From: Loktanella sp.
GTDB taxonomy: Bacteria > Pseudomonadota > Alphaproteobacteria > Rhodobacterales > Rhodobacteraceae
Length of the DNA stretch: 21,242 bases
Assembly (NCBI GenBank): GCA_003551805.1
Contig: PUNR01000417.1
Location: 1 to 21,242 of the forward strand
Direction of reading: 5' to 3'
Made by a program: the position numbers and the translations under genes. The notes under the pieces were generated by a model that worked only from the letters and a program-made list of their open reading frames with translations, did not search any database and was not told the DNA's origin. Within the stretch, counting starts at the first letter, position 1. Every line of letters starts with the position of its first letter. This document shows positions 14,542 to 21,242 of the stretch, in pieces.

Positions 14542-15212
14542 AATTCGGACCCCGCCTGAATCAACTGGCCACCCTTCAGGCGCAAGACACGCGCCTGCAC
14601 ATCCGATTTCATCGACCGGATCATCGCGATATCGTGGGTGGCGATCAAAATCGTCTTGCCCATCCGGTTCAGCTCGACCAGCAGCGCCAACAGGCGCTGT
14701 GACATTTCCCAATCCACATTGCCGGTCGGTTCATCCGCGATCACGACGTCGGGCGACATGATGACAGCACGCGCCAAGGCGGCGCGCTGGCGTTCACCCC
14801 CGGACAATTCAGGCGGAGTCTGACCGGCCTGTGCCCCAAGGCTGACCCACGACAGTAATTGTGCCAGATTGTCCTGCGCCTCGGTCAGGCGGTCAGCGAC
14901 AGTCAGTGGCAAAGCGATGTTTTCGGCGATTGATAGGTGATCCAGAAACTGTGTGTCTTGATGCACCACCCCGATCCGCCGGCGGATTATCGCTACATCA
15001 TCGCGCGACAAGGTGGCGGCATCCTGCCCGAAAAGGCGGACCTGCCCGACGCTGGCGCGCAGATCCGCATAACATAACCGCAGCAGCGTCGTCTTTCCGG
15101 CACCCGAAGGGCCGGTCAGAAAATGGAACGACCCCGGTGCCAGTTTCAGCGAAACCCCTGAAAACAGCGTTGTTCCGCCATATCCGTAAGATATGTTGTC
15201 CAGTTCAATCAC
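14538..15212 (-). CDS. ftsE: cell division ATP-binding protein FtsE
   Basis: 224 residues, the usual size. Walker A GPSGAGKTT (34-42), Q-loop region VVHQDTQFLDHLSIAEN, signature LSGGERQRAALARA, Walker B VVIADEP followed by TGNVD, and the switch histidine in IATHD are all present. FtsE is the cytoplasmic ATPase of FtsEX at the divisome. The start is GTG 15212: it has AAAGGA six bases upstream and gives the family-typical (M)IELDNISYGYG beginning. The frame extends to a TTG at 15266 with no ATG, which would add 18 residues without family support. A GTGA overlap joins it to ftsX. It is divergent from the zinc-ribbon gene across 165 bases. Confidence 0.92.
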   Translation of the reverse strand: MIELDNISYGYGGTTLFSGVSLKLAPGSFHFLTGPSGAGKTTLLRLCYADLRASVGQVRLFGQDAATLSRDDVAIIRRRIGVVHQDTQFLDHLSIAENIALPLTVADRLTEAQDNLAQLLSWVSLGAQAGQTPPELSGGERQRAALARAVIMSPDVVIADEPTGNVDWEMSQRLLALLVELNRMGKTILIATHDIAMIRSMKSDVQARVLRLKGGQLIQAGSEL

Positions 15213-15269
15213 AATCTGTCCTTTGCCTGCACCCGCTGTATTGCCCAAATCTGTCACATGTTTCAATGA

Positions 15270-15285
15270 CGACCACCAGTGGTCG
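15270..15285 (+). promoter_or_regulatory. inverted repeat in the ftsE/zinc-ribbon divergent promoter region
   Basis: CGACCAC (15270-15276) and GTGGTCG (15279-15285) are perfect inverted arms separated by CA. The site sits in the 165-base gap between two divergent genes, 57 bases upstream of the ftsE GTG and 92 upstream of the other start. It has the size of a dimeric regulator site. No strong promoter boxes are visible around it. The rest of the gap shows nothing else I can support. Confidence 0.35.
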
Positions 15286-15377
15286 GCGCAAAACCTTTGC
15301 GTTTGCTCTTGCCGTTGTTAGATTGTCCTCGGTAATACATCAAATCCGCCCGCCGCGGGATGAAAGGTTCTTTAAGA

Positions 15378-16082
15378 ATGCGTTTGACTTGCCCCGATTG
15401 CGGCGCCCAATACGATGTGTCTGATGACGCAATTCCCGCTGAAGGGCGTGATGTTGAATGCTCGAATTGTGGCCATAGCTGGTTTCAGGCGGCTGCCGTT
15501 GTAGCGCGACCGGAAACTGACGTTGCCCGCGCCGATCATCCGGTCCGCCGTGCGGTAGATGCCTCTGTCGCTGAAATCCTGCGGGCAGAGGCGGCGCATG
15601 AACAGCAGTTGCGCGCGCAGGAAACGCCCGAGCCAACACCGCCCGACGCAGCCGAAAGCGCCCCGGTCCAATCCCCCGCCGCCCCGCAAGCAGCCGAACC
15701 AAAGATGCCCGTCGTCGTCCCGGCACGGGTGACGCCACAGCAAAAACCGGACGAGCCGGACAATTCCAACCCGCGCGACATGCCCAGCATGACGGAAATC
15801 AACACAAGCTTGCGCGCGCGGTCAGCCGAACGGATCAGACCAACCGAACCCGAAATGGAAGAGGCCGTCAGCCGGCACGGCTTCCGCCGTGGCTTTGCCC
15901 TTGTGCTTTTGGTCTTCGCGATCCTGTTCGCACCATATGTATTTGCCGAACAGATCACCGCTGCATTTCCGCAGATGCAAGACACTATGGCCACCTATGT
16001 CACCATGGTTGACGGGTGGCGGCTGTCGCTGAATGCAGGTGTCACCGCCTTGGGCGAACGTGTCGCCGGGTTGATAGGCTAG
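15378..16082 (+). CDS. zinc-ribbon (MJ0042-type) single-pass membrane protein
   Basis: 234 residues. The N-terminus is an MJ0042-type zinc ribbon with C5-x2-C8 and C28-x2-C31, ending in GHSWFQ. Residues about 80-135 are rich in Pro, Ala and Glu and are probably disordered. A membrane segment lies at about 172-190 (FALVLLVFAILFAPYVFA), leaving about 44 residues on the far side, so the ribbon faces the cytoplasm if the arginines before the segment obey the positive-inside rule. Similar proteins are common in alphaproteobacteria and usually annotated only as zinc-ribbon domain proteins; the function is unknown. ATG 15378 gives the typical MRLTCPDCG start; ATG 15360 is an alternative with six more residues. 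The TAG stop overlaps the convergent DUF4175 stop (CTAG). Confidence 0.85.
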   Translation: MRLTCPDCGAQYDVSDDAIPAEGRDVECSNCGHSWFQAAAVVARPETDVARADHPVRRAVDASVAEILRAEAAHEQQLRAQETPEPTPPDAAESAPVQSPAAPQAAEPKMPVVVPARVTPQQKPDEPDNSNPRDMPSMTEINTSLRARSAERIRPTEPEMEEAVSRHGFRRGFALVLLVFAILFAPYVFAEQITAAFPQMQDTMATYVTMVDGWRLSLNAGVTALGERVAGLIG

Positions 16083-18634
16083 AACTGGCCCAGCAACCGG
16101 CGCAGATAGTCGCGTTCCACCTCGGGGCGGTCCTGTTCGGCGGACCGGCGGCGGATTTCATCTAGCAATTCGGCAGCGCGGCGGTTGGTGTCCGTCCCGC
16201 CCAGCAGGTTCTGGTCAGTGCCCATCTGACCGGTCGTGCCCATGTCACGCCCCAGCGGATCACGCTGGCCGGGCACGGCACGACCGGCGGCTTCGCCTTG
16301 TTCCCCGTTCTGACCCTGCTCGCCTGTTTGTGCCTCGGCCAAAGCCTGACCCAATTCGCGCATCCCATTGCGCAAAGCATCCAGCGCCTCGGCTTGTCGG
16401 TCAATCGCCTCGGCAAGGTTGCCATCGCGCAAGGCGTCTTCGGCCCCTTCCATCGCACCTTCGGCACGGTCCAGCGATTGGCGCGCGGTATCACCTGTTT
16501 CGCCAGGCAGATTGGGCAGGTTGCCACGCTGGCGTTGGAGTTCCTGACGCAAAGCCTGCTGACGGTCGGTCAGGCTGCCCTGACCGGCGGTGCCGCCCTG
16601 CCCGTTCTCGTCGGGCTGACCACCGCTGCCTTGGCCATCCTGACCGTCCTGCTGGCCTTGTTGACCCTCTTGGCCTTGTTGCCCGTCTTGTCCTTGCTGG
16701 CCTTCTTGTTGTCCGCTTTGACCATCGTTGAACCGGTCCTGCAGATCACGGAATGCCTCGTCTGACAGATCCTGCTGGTCGCGCAGCGTATCGGCCAGAT
16801 CCTGCATGGATTGCTGGCCGGGGCTTTGTGGACCGTCACCACCTTCGCCCTGCGTGACGCGCATGTTTTCCATCAAGGCGTTAAGTTCTTCCATCAACGC
16901 CTGCGCTTCGGCCATGCGGCCTTCCTGCATCAGCTCTTCGATCCGGTCCATCATGGCTTGCAGATCGTTCATCGACAATTCCATACCTTCGCCACCGCCG
17001 GGCTGGTCTGTGCCGTCACCCGGTTCGGATTGTTCGGCCAGCATCCGCATGTAATCATCTGTCGCTTCGCGCAATTCCTGCATCAGTTCCGCGATTTCCG
17101 CATCTGACGCACCGTTGCGCATTGCCTCTGACAGCCGTTCCTGCGCGCGCCGCAGGCGTTCGCGGGCATCCGCCAGACGACCATCCTCAAGCTGGATCGC
17201 AAGATCCCACAGCGCTTCGACAATCTCTGCCTGGCCGTTTTCGTCCATCCCCACGACGGCCATGTTGTCCATCTGGCGGATGATCGTGCGCAGGCGCAAA
17301 TACATCGTTTCGGATGTGAAAATGTCCTCTGGCCGATGCGAGATAGCACGCAAGACCTGCCCTGCACGGCGGGCGTTGTCACGTGACCACATCAGGTCGC
17401 GGCGTTGTTCAATCACCGCACGGGCGAATGGCTGGAAAAACCGCCGGCCCGGCAAGATCAATGGTTCGGGTTCGGTGCTGGCAGTCTGACCTGCCGCATC
17501 GGTCACGGCCAGTTGCAAGGTCACGGGCAGATTTGCCAATGGGTGCTCGCTCAGGTTTTCGACCAGAAAGGCGTCAAATTCAGCACGGTTGCCGGTAAAG
17601 GGCATCGGCAGGTCCAACACCAGATCAGGGATCGGGTCGGGGTCACGCGCAAGGCCGTAAACCCGATTAACCGCAGCAATATCCAGCGCGATGGTCGCTG
17701 TGCCGCTTTCTATGCCGTAATCATCGCTGGCGGTGAAAGGTTGTGACATCTCGCCCATAGCATCGGCTGTGACAGGACCGTTCAGCGCGACAAAAGGCGG
17801 CTGGTCGGCAACAGCCGTGACCATCCAGCGCCGGCCGGATGGACCGTCCAGCACCAGATTACCGGAATAAACGATTTCGAATTGTTCCTGCCCATCACCA
17901 AGGCGCGTGCCCTCTTGTTCACTGCCCGAGATATTTTCAGTCAGGCTCAGCCCACCGGTTTCGCCGTAAACGCGCAAAGTAACTTTGCTGCCCACCGGCA
18001 CCCGCAAAGGCCCCGCAGGGATATCATTTAAATAAAGCGATGGACGGCCCGTATAGGCAGGCGGTTCGACCCAGCCTTCCCAGACCGGACCAGATGCCAT
18101 GGCTGCCGAAGGGCCAGTGACGATGTCACCAACGGTCGCCACCCGCAAAAACGATCCGAACAACAAGGCCGTGACAAAAAACAAGACAGCGACAAAGCGG
18201 ATACCGTAAGGGTCACGGTCCGCCACACGCAGGTCCGGTTCAACGGCGCGGGCCAATTTGGTGCGTTCGGCCATACGCGCGACATGCGCCTGCCAGACGG
18301 CGATAGAGGCAGGATCAGTCGCACCAATCGCCTGCACATCGGCCACTGCTGCAATCGGGCGACCCGGCATGGCGGCATCGACGCGGGCCAGCGCCTCGGC
18401 CATGGTGGGTTTGCGGAACTGCCGCCAGCCCCAAAGGAAGGCCACGATCAGCGCGACCGCTGCAACCGAAACAAAGCCCCACAGTACCGATAACGGCACC
18501 AGATCCTGCCAGCCCATCATCAATGGCGCGAGGGTCAGAAACAGGGTCGTCCACAGCGGCCAGAAACACCGGACCGCATTTTCTGCGACCATCCCCAAAC
18601 GTGTCAGTTTGACGGGCAGTCGCAGGTGGCGCAT
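16079..18634 (-). CDS. DUF4175 (TIGR02302) family membrane protein with Gln/Gly-rich tail
   Basis: 851 residues. Three N-terminal hydrophobic segments (about 24-42, 49-69, 146-163) mark an inner-membrane protein. A long extracytoplasmic or cytoplasmic region follows, with beta-like stretches (for example WVEPPAYTGRPSLYL). Later come acidic, Met/Glu-rich helices with coiled-coil character (about 470-620), a Gln/Gly-rich low-complexity stretch (637-673), and a helical C-terminus ending in RDYLRRLLGQF. This is the TIGR02302/DUF4175 architecture, common in alphaproteobacteria; the role is unknown. It is the last gene after lysA, 43 bases downstream, so it may be co-transcribed with the DAP/lysine and arginine genes. 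ATG 18634 has no clear ribosome site, while a GGAG sits seven bases before an in-frame CTG at 18655, which would add seven residues. Its stop overlaps that of the convergent zinc-ribbon gene. Confidence 0.85.
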   Translation of the reverse strand: MRHLRLPVKLTRLGMVAENAVRCFWPLWTTLFLTLAPLMMGWQDLVPLSVLWGFVSVAAVALIVAFLWGWRQFRKPTMAEALARVDAAMPGRPIAAVADVQAIGATDPASIAVWQAHVARMAERTKLARAVEPDLRVADRDPYGIRFVAVLFFVTALLFGSFLRVATVGDIVTGPSAAMASGPVWEGWVEPPAYTGRPSLYLNDIPAGPLRVPVGSKVTLRVYGETGGLSLTENISGSEQEGTRLGDGQEQFEIVYSGNLVLDGPSGRRWMVTAVADQPPFVALNGPVTADAMGEMSQPFTASDDYGIESGTATIALDIAAVNRVYGLARDPDPIPDLVLDLPMPFTGNRAEFDAFLVENLSEHPLANLPVTLQLAVTDAAGQTASTEPEPLILPGRRFFQPFARAVIEQRRDLMWSRDNARRAGQVLRAISHRPEDIFTSETMYLRLRTIIRQMDNMAVVGMDENGQAEIVEALWDLAIQLEDGRLADARERLRRAQERLSEAMRNGASDAEIAELMQELREATDDYMRMLAEQSEPGDGTDQPGGGEGMELSMNDLQAMMDRIEELMQEGRMAEAQALMEELNALMENMRVTQGEGGDGPQSPGQQSMQDLADTLRDQQDLSDEAFRDLQDRFNDGQSGQQEGQQGQDGQQGQEGQQGQQDGQDGQGSGGQPDENGQGGTAGQGSLTDRQQALRQELQRQRGNLPNLPGETGDTARQSLDRAEGAMEGAEDALRDGNLAEAIDRQAEALDALRNGMRELGQALAEAQTGEQGQNGEQGEAAGRAVPGQRDPLGRDMGTTGQMGTDQNLLGGTDTNRRAAELLDEIRRRSAEQDRPEVERDYLRRLLGQF
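16616..16726 (-). repeat. degenerate GQQGQ-type tandem tract inside the DUF4175 gene
   Basis: The tract encodes residues 637-673, made almost only of Gly, Gln, Asp and Glu in GQQGQ/DGQ units. On the + strand it reads as repeated variants of TTGGCC, TTGTTG and CTGACC. The units differ at many bases, so the tract is an old amino-acid repeat rather than a perfect DNA microsatellite, though its length may still vary between strains. Confidence 0.7.
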
Positions 18635-18677
18635 CTGGTCGGGCAGGTTGTCCAGCGTTACTCTCCGGTTTGGTGGC

Positions 18678-19946
18678 TTACTCCAGCCACTCGGGCAGGC
18701 TATCGCGTGCGATCATCTCTTCATAGCTAGGTCGCTTGCGGATAACTGCAAATTGATCGCCATGAACCAGCACTTCGGGGATCAGCGGGCGGGAATTGTA
18801 TTCCGAAGCCATGACCGCACCATAGGCGCCAGCAGACCGGAAAGCGACCAGATCACCCGCCACCATCGGCGGGATTTCGCGCCCTTTGGCAAAGGTGTCA
18901 CCGCTTTCGCAGACCGGCCCCACGATATCATAGCGCGCAGTTGCCGTGCCGGGGGCGGGTTCCACCACAGGCACGATATCGTGCCAGGCGTCATACATGG
19001 CAGGCCGGATCAGATCATTCATCGCGCCATCAAGGATCAGGAAATCGCGGTCTTCGCCGGATTTCACATAGATGACTTTCGACACCATCAAACCGGCATT
19101 TCCCGAAATCAACCGACCCGGTTCAATCTCGATCTCGCAACCCAGATGGCCCAGCGTCCGTTCAATCATCGCACCATAATCGGACGGCAGCGGTGGCGCC
19201 TCGTTGGATCGGGCATAGGGGATGCCAAGGCCGCCACCCAGATCAAGGCGGGTAATCTCGTGCCCGTCTGCGCGCAGGGTTTCGGTCAGTTCGGCCACCT
19301 TGGCATAGGCCGCCTCGAACGGGGCCAGTTCGGTCAGTTGCGATCCGATATGCACGTCGATTCCGACGACCTTCAGCCCCCTCAGCGTCGCGGCCAGCGC
19401 GTAAACGTCGCGCGCGCGAGATATGGGAATGCCAAATTTGTTTTCGGATTTGCCAGTGGCGATCTTCGCATGGGTCTTGGCATCGACATCGGGATTGATG
19501 CGCAAGGTGATCGGCGCGACCAGCCCCAAGGATTGCGCGACAGCATCGAGTGCGATCATCTCCGGCTCGCTTTCGACGTTGAACTGGCGAATGCCGCCTT
19601 CCAACGCGAGGCGCATTTCATCCGCAGTCTTGCCGACACCAGAAAAGACAATCTTGTCGCCGGGCACGCCTGCGGCCTTGGCGCGCAGATATTCACCGGC
19701 AGACACCACATCCATGCCCGCCCCCGCCTGCGCCAACACCCGCAGCACGGCCTGATTAGACAGGGATTTCATGGCAAAACAGACCAGATGGTCGGCAAAG
19801 GCCAAGGCATCGTCGAACAGCTGGAAATGCCGCGTCAGGGTTGCCGTGGAATAGACATAAAAAGGGGTGCCAACGGCAGCAGCGATCTCTGCGACGGGCA
19901 CGTCTTCGGCGAAAAGCGCGCCGCCGCGATAGGTGAAATGATCCAA
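18678..19946 (-). CDS. lysA: diaminopimelate decarboxylase
   Basis: 422 residues. It decarboxylates meso-DAP to L-lysine, the last step of lysine synthesis. The PLP lysine is K60 in CFAMKSLSN; HIGSQL, GGGLGIPY and EPGRLISG form the PLP-phosphate site, and C346 in CESGDTF is the conserved active-site cysteine that comes from the partner subunit of the dimer. The C-terminal RSAGAYGAVMASEYNSRP block is diagnostic. The ATG at 19946 gives the standard beginning, MDHFTYRGGALFAEDV. It lies 10 bases after the DUF2834 gene in a tight run of minus-strand genes starting with argH, the usual Rhodobacteraceae and wider alphaproteobacterial order as I recall it. dapA, the first enzyme of this pathway, is about 11 kb away on the other strand. 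Confidence 0.97.
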   Translation of the reverse strand: MDHFTYRGGALFAEDVPVAEIAAAVGTPFYVYSTATLTRHFQLFDDALAFADHLVCFAMKSLSNQAVLRVLAQAGAGMDVVSAGEYLRAKAAGVPGDKIVFSGVGKTADEMRLALEGGIRQFNVESEPEMIALDAVAQSLGLVAPITLRINPDVDAKTHAKIATGKSENKFGIPISRARDVYALAATLRGLKVVGIDVHIGSQLTELAPFEAAYAKVAELTETLRADGHEITRLDLGGGLGIPYARSNEAPPLPSDYGAMIERTLGHLGCEIEIEPGRLISGNAGLMVSKVIYVKSGEDRDFLILDGAMNDLIRPAMYDAWHDIVPVVEPAPGTATARYDIVGPVCESGDTFAKGREIPPMVAGDLVAFRSAGAYGAVMASEYNSRPLIPEVLVHGDQFAVIRKRPSYEEMIARDSLPEWLE

Positions 19947-19956
19947 TTATTCGGCC

Positions 19957-20274
19957 TTAGTGACGCACAGCACCGGGGCGACTGCGCAGATACAGATAAA
20001 GCGGCAAACCGCAGCTGACACCGATCATGAATGTCGCAGGCACCGCCAACAGAGCAAGGTAGTCTTTCCGCGAGAAAGATTCGTAGATCGCCCAGATTGT
20101 CAGCGTCACGGCGGCGACGGTCAGATCCCAGACCAGCCCACTGGTCGCAGCATTGGCGTGCCAAGCATCGACCATGGCCATGATGTCCCAAGTGTTCGCG
20201 TTGAACCAGCCGATGAAATAATACATCGGGTGGATCGTCCCCCAGACCGCTAGCGCCAGCCAGACAAACCGCAT
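19957..20274 (-). CDS. DUF2834 family small membrane protein
   Basis: 105 residues with three hydrophobic segments (about 3-24, 45-66 and 73-95). The motifs IHPMYYFIGWF and NAATSGLVWDLTVAA are typical of DUF2834, a family of small inner-membrane proteins with no known function. The ATG at 20274 directly abuts the TAG of the lipoprotein gene (zero-base gap), and lysA starts 10 bases after its stop, so it is embedded in the argH-lysA operon. Nothing in it points to a role in amino acid synthesis; shared transcription may be all that links it to its neighbours. Confidence 0.85.
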   Translation of the reverse strand: MRFVWLALAVWGTIHPMYYFIGWFNANTWDIMAMVDAWHANAATSGLVWDLTVAAVTLTIWAIYESFSRKDYLALLAVPATFMIGVSCGLPLYLYLRSRPGAVRH

Positions 20275-20448
20275 CTAGAGGCCCACCCCGACAGAGACGC
20301 GCCCGTTGCTGGCACCCACCGACCCGAAAGTGCTGACGCCACCAGACCCGACACCTAAGCCCACGCTGGCATTCGGTGTCATCGGCGGGGCATCCGCGCC
20401 ACAAGCGGCGAGCGTTGCGACAAGGGCGATCAAGGCAAGACGTTTCAT
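20275..20448 (-). CDS. small lipoprotein between argH and lysA
   Basis: 57 residues. The first 15 form a lipoprotein signal peptide ending in a clear lipobox, LAAC, with C16 as the lipidated cysteine. The residue after Cys is Gly, not Asp, which suggests the outer membrane. The mature part is only 42 residues, beginning CGADAPPMTPN and ending in a Gly/Val/Ser-rich stretch (SVGVGL at the end). The ATG at 20448 overlaps the argH TGA as ATGA, and its TAG abuts the next start; an in-frame ATG at 20466 lies inside argH and lacks this coupling. Its place before lysA recalls LptM (YifL), but the LptM GLKGPL motif after the cysteine is absent, so I do not assign that name. Confidence 0.8.
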   Translation of the reverse strand: MKRLALIALVATLAACGADAPPMTPNASVGLGVGSGGVSTFGSVGASNGRVSVGVGL

Positions 20449-21242
20449 GACAGAACCTTTTTCCAAGCGGCGACCTGCGCGCGGACCTGCGATGGCGCGG
20501 TGCCACCGTAGCTTGTGCGCGATGCGACCGAGTTTTCAACTCCCAGAACATCAAAGACATCCGCGCGGATACCTTCATGCACACCCTGCATATCTGCCAA
20601 AGTCAGATCGGGCAAATCACAACCCTTGCCCTCGGCCAGCGCGACCAGCGATCCGGTGACGTGATGCGCCTCGCGGAACGGCAGGCCCAATTCGCGCACC
20701 AGCCAGTCGGCCAGATCGGTCGCGGTGGAAAAACCGCTGCTGGCGGCGGCTTTCAGATTGTCACGGTTGGCGGTCATGTCAGCGACCATGCCGGTCATCG
20801 CGGCCAGCGCCAGCATCAGGCTGTCGGCAGCGTCGAAAGTCTGTTCTTTGTCTTCCTGCATATCCTTGGAATAGGCCAAGGGCAGGCCCTTCATCACCGT
20901 CATCAAGGCAACATTGGCCCCGAAGATACGGCCAATCTTGGCGCGGATCAGCTCTGCCGCGTCGGGGTTGCGCTTTTGCGGCATGATGGATGATCCGGTA
21001 GACCATTTGTCAGACATTTTCACAAACCGGAACTGGGCCGATGACCAGATCACCAGTTCTTCGGACAAGCGGCTCAGGTGCATCGCGCAGATGCTGGCCG
21101 CGGCCAGAAACTCCAGCGCGAAATCGCGATCACTGACGGCATCCAGCGAATTGCCCATCGGCGCATCAAACCCCAGCGCCTGCGCCGTCATGTCGCGGTC
21201 GATCGGAAACGACGTACCAGCAAGCGCCGCAGCCCCCAAAGG
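20445..21242 (-). CDS. argH: argininosuccinate lyase, N-terminal part beyond window edge
   Basis: The C-terminal 266 or so residues of ArgH; the frame stays open to the window edge and the family is about 460 residues long, so about 195 are missing. The superfamily signature GSSIMPQKRNPDAAELIRAK, with the catalytic loop serine in GSS, is intact. LAGTSFPIDRD before it and DMQEDKE, REAHHVTGSLV and SRTSYGGTAP after it are specific to ArgH rather than fumarase or adenylosuccinate lyase. It splits argininosuccinate into arginine and fumarate, the last step of arginine synthesis. Its TGA overlaps the start of the lipoprotein gene. The promoter of the argH-lysA operon lies outside the window. Confidence 0.96.
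   Translation of the reverse strand, partial: PLGAAALAGTSFPIDRDMTAQALGFDAPMGNSLDAVSDRDFALEFLAAASICAMHLSRLSEELVIWSSAQFRFVKMSDKWSTGSSIMPQKRNPDAAELIRAKIGRIFGANVALMTVMKGLPLAYSKDMQEDKEQTFDAADSLMLALAAMTGMVADMTANRDNLKAAASSGFSTATDLADWLVRELGLPFREAHHVTGSLVALAEGKGCDLPDLTLADMQGVHEGIRADVFDVLGVENSVASRTSYGGTAPSQVRAQVAAWKKVLS

Noticed and set aside
15333..15338. TAATAC with TTGCCG as a promoter for the zinc-ribbon gene
   Set aside because: Both boxes are poor and the spacing is 18; indistinguishable from chance.
17925..17945. CCCGAGATATTTTC inside the DUF4175 gene as a fourth copy of the 3'-end element
   Set aside because: It is within conserved coding sequence, lacks the GCCTCCGGC part, and is not at a gene end.
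18258..20018. Long + strand open frame (about 586 residues) across lysA and the DUF4175 gene
   Set aside because: Antisense to two well-supported genes; composition (His, Gln, Arg-rich) is that of a reverse-frame shadow in GC-rich DNA.
20275..20448. Naming the small lipoprotein lptM
   Set aside because: The position is suggestive but the conserved GLKGPL-like motif after the lipidated cysteine is missing.
1..21242. tRNA, rRNA, CRISPR array, insertion sequence, phage or defence genes
   Set aside because: Reading both strands I found none; nearly all sequence is explained by housekeeping genes with uniform codon use and no sign of recent transfer.

Overview
The window looks like a chromosomal segment of an alphaproteobacterium of the Rhodobacteraceae, most likely the marine Roseobacter group. 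The reasons are a GC-rich sequence, near-canonical L-malyl-CoA/beta-methylmalyl-CoA lyase (Mcl1, ethylmalonyl-CoA pathway), the slt-dapA-smpB order, a DUF4175/TIGR02302 protein next to lysA, and short 3'-end elements of the GCCTCCGGCGGGGATATTT type. This assignment rests on recall of family sequences, not on a search. Almost every base is coding. I see no rRNA, tRNA, CRISPR, phage, transposon or attachment site.

Region 1 (1-5097): the end of pxpC and all of pxpA (ATP-dependent 5-oxoprolinase), then a cupin (S)-ureidoglycine aminohydrolase (allE), all on +. Next comes a divergent pair that looks like the two halves of MnmC as separate genes: an FAD oxidase on - and the methyltransferase mnmD on +. 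A DMT-family exporter overlaps the end of mnmD.

Region 2 (5098-10791): a Slt-type lytic transglycosylase on -, divergent from dapA (lysine/peptidoglycan precursor synthesis) and smpB (trans-translation). Then sseA (3-mercaptopyruvate sulfurtransferase) overlaps an aspartate/aromatic aminotransferase by one base, a plausible cysteine-to-sulfane-sulfur module.

Region 3 (10792-12917): mcl1 has a striking upstream region with a 10-bp-stem hairpin and two identical palindromes ATTGCGCAAT centred 31 bp apart. accA follows behind its own good-looking promoter.

Region 4 (12914-16082): the - strand operon ftsE-ftsX-plsC is joined by GTGA and ATGA start/stop overlaps. It is divergent from a + strand gene for a zinc-ribbon, single-pass membrane protein. 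A small inverted repeat lies between them.

Region 5 (16079-21242): a - strand operon argH(partial)-small lipoprotein-DUF2834-lysA-DUF4175. Spacings are -4, 0, 10 and 43 bp (22 bp if DUF4175 starts at an upstream CTG). It joins arginine and lysine/DAP synthesis with small envelope proteins.

The common theme is housekeeping: cell-wall precursors, lipid synthesis, division and central carbon metabolism. I did not find an undescribed multi-gene system. The points most worth following up are the mcl1 upstream palindromes, the split MnmC arrangement, the sseA-aminotransferase coupling, the LptM-like position of the small lipoprotein, and the 3'-end repeat family.
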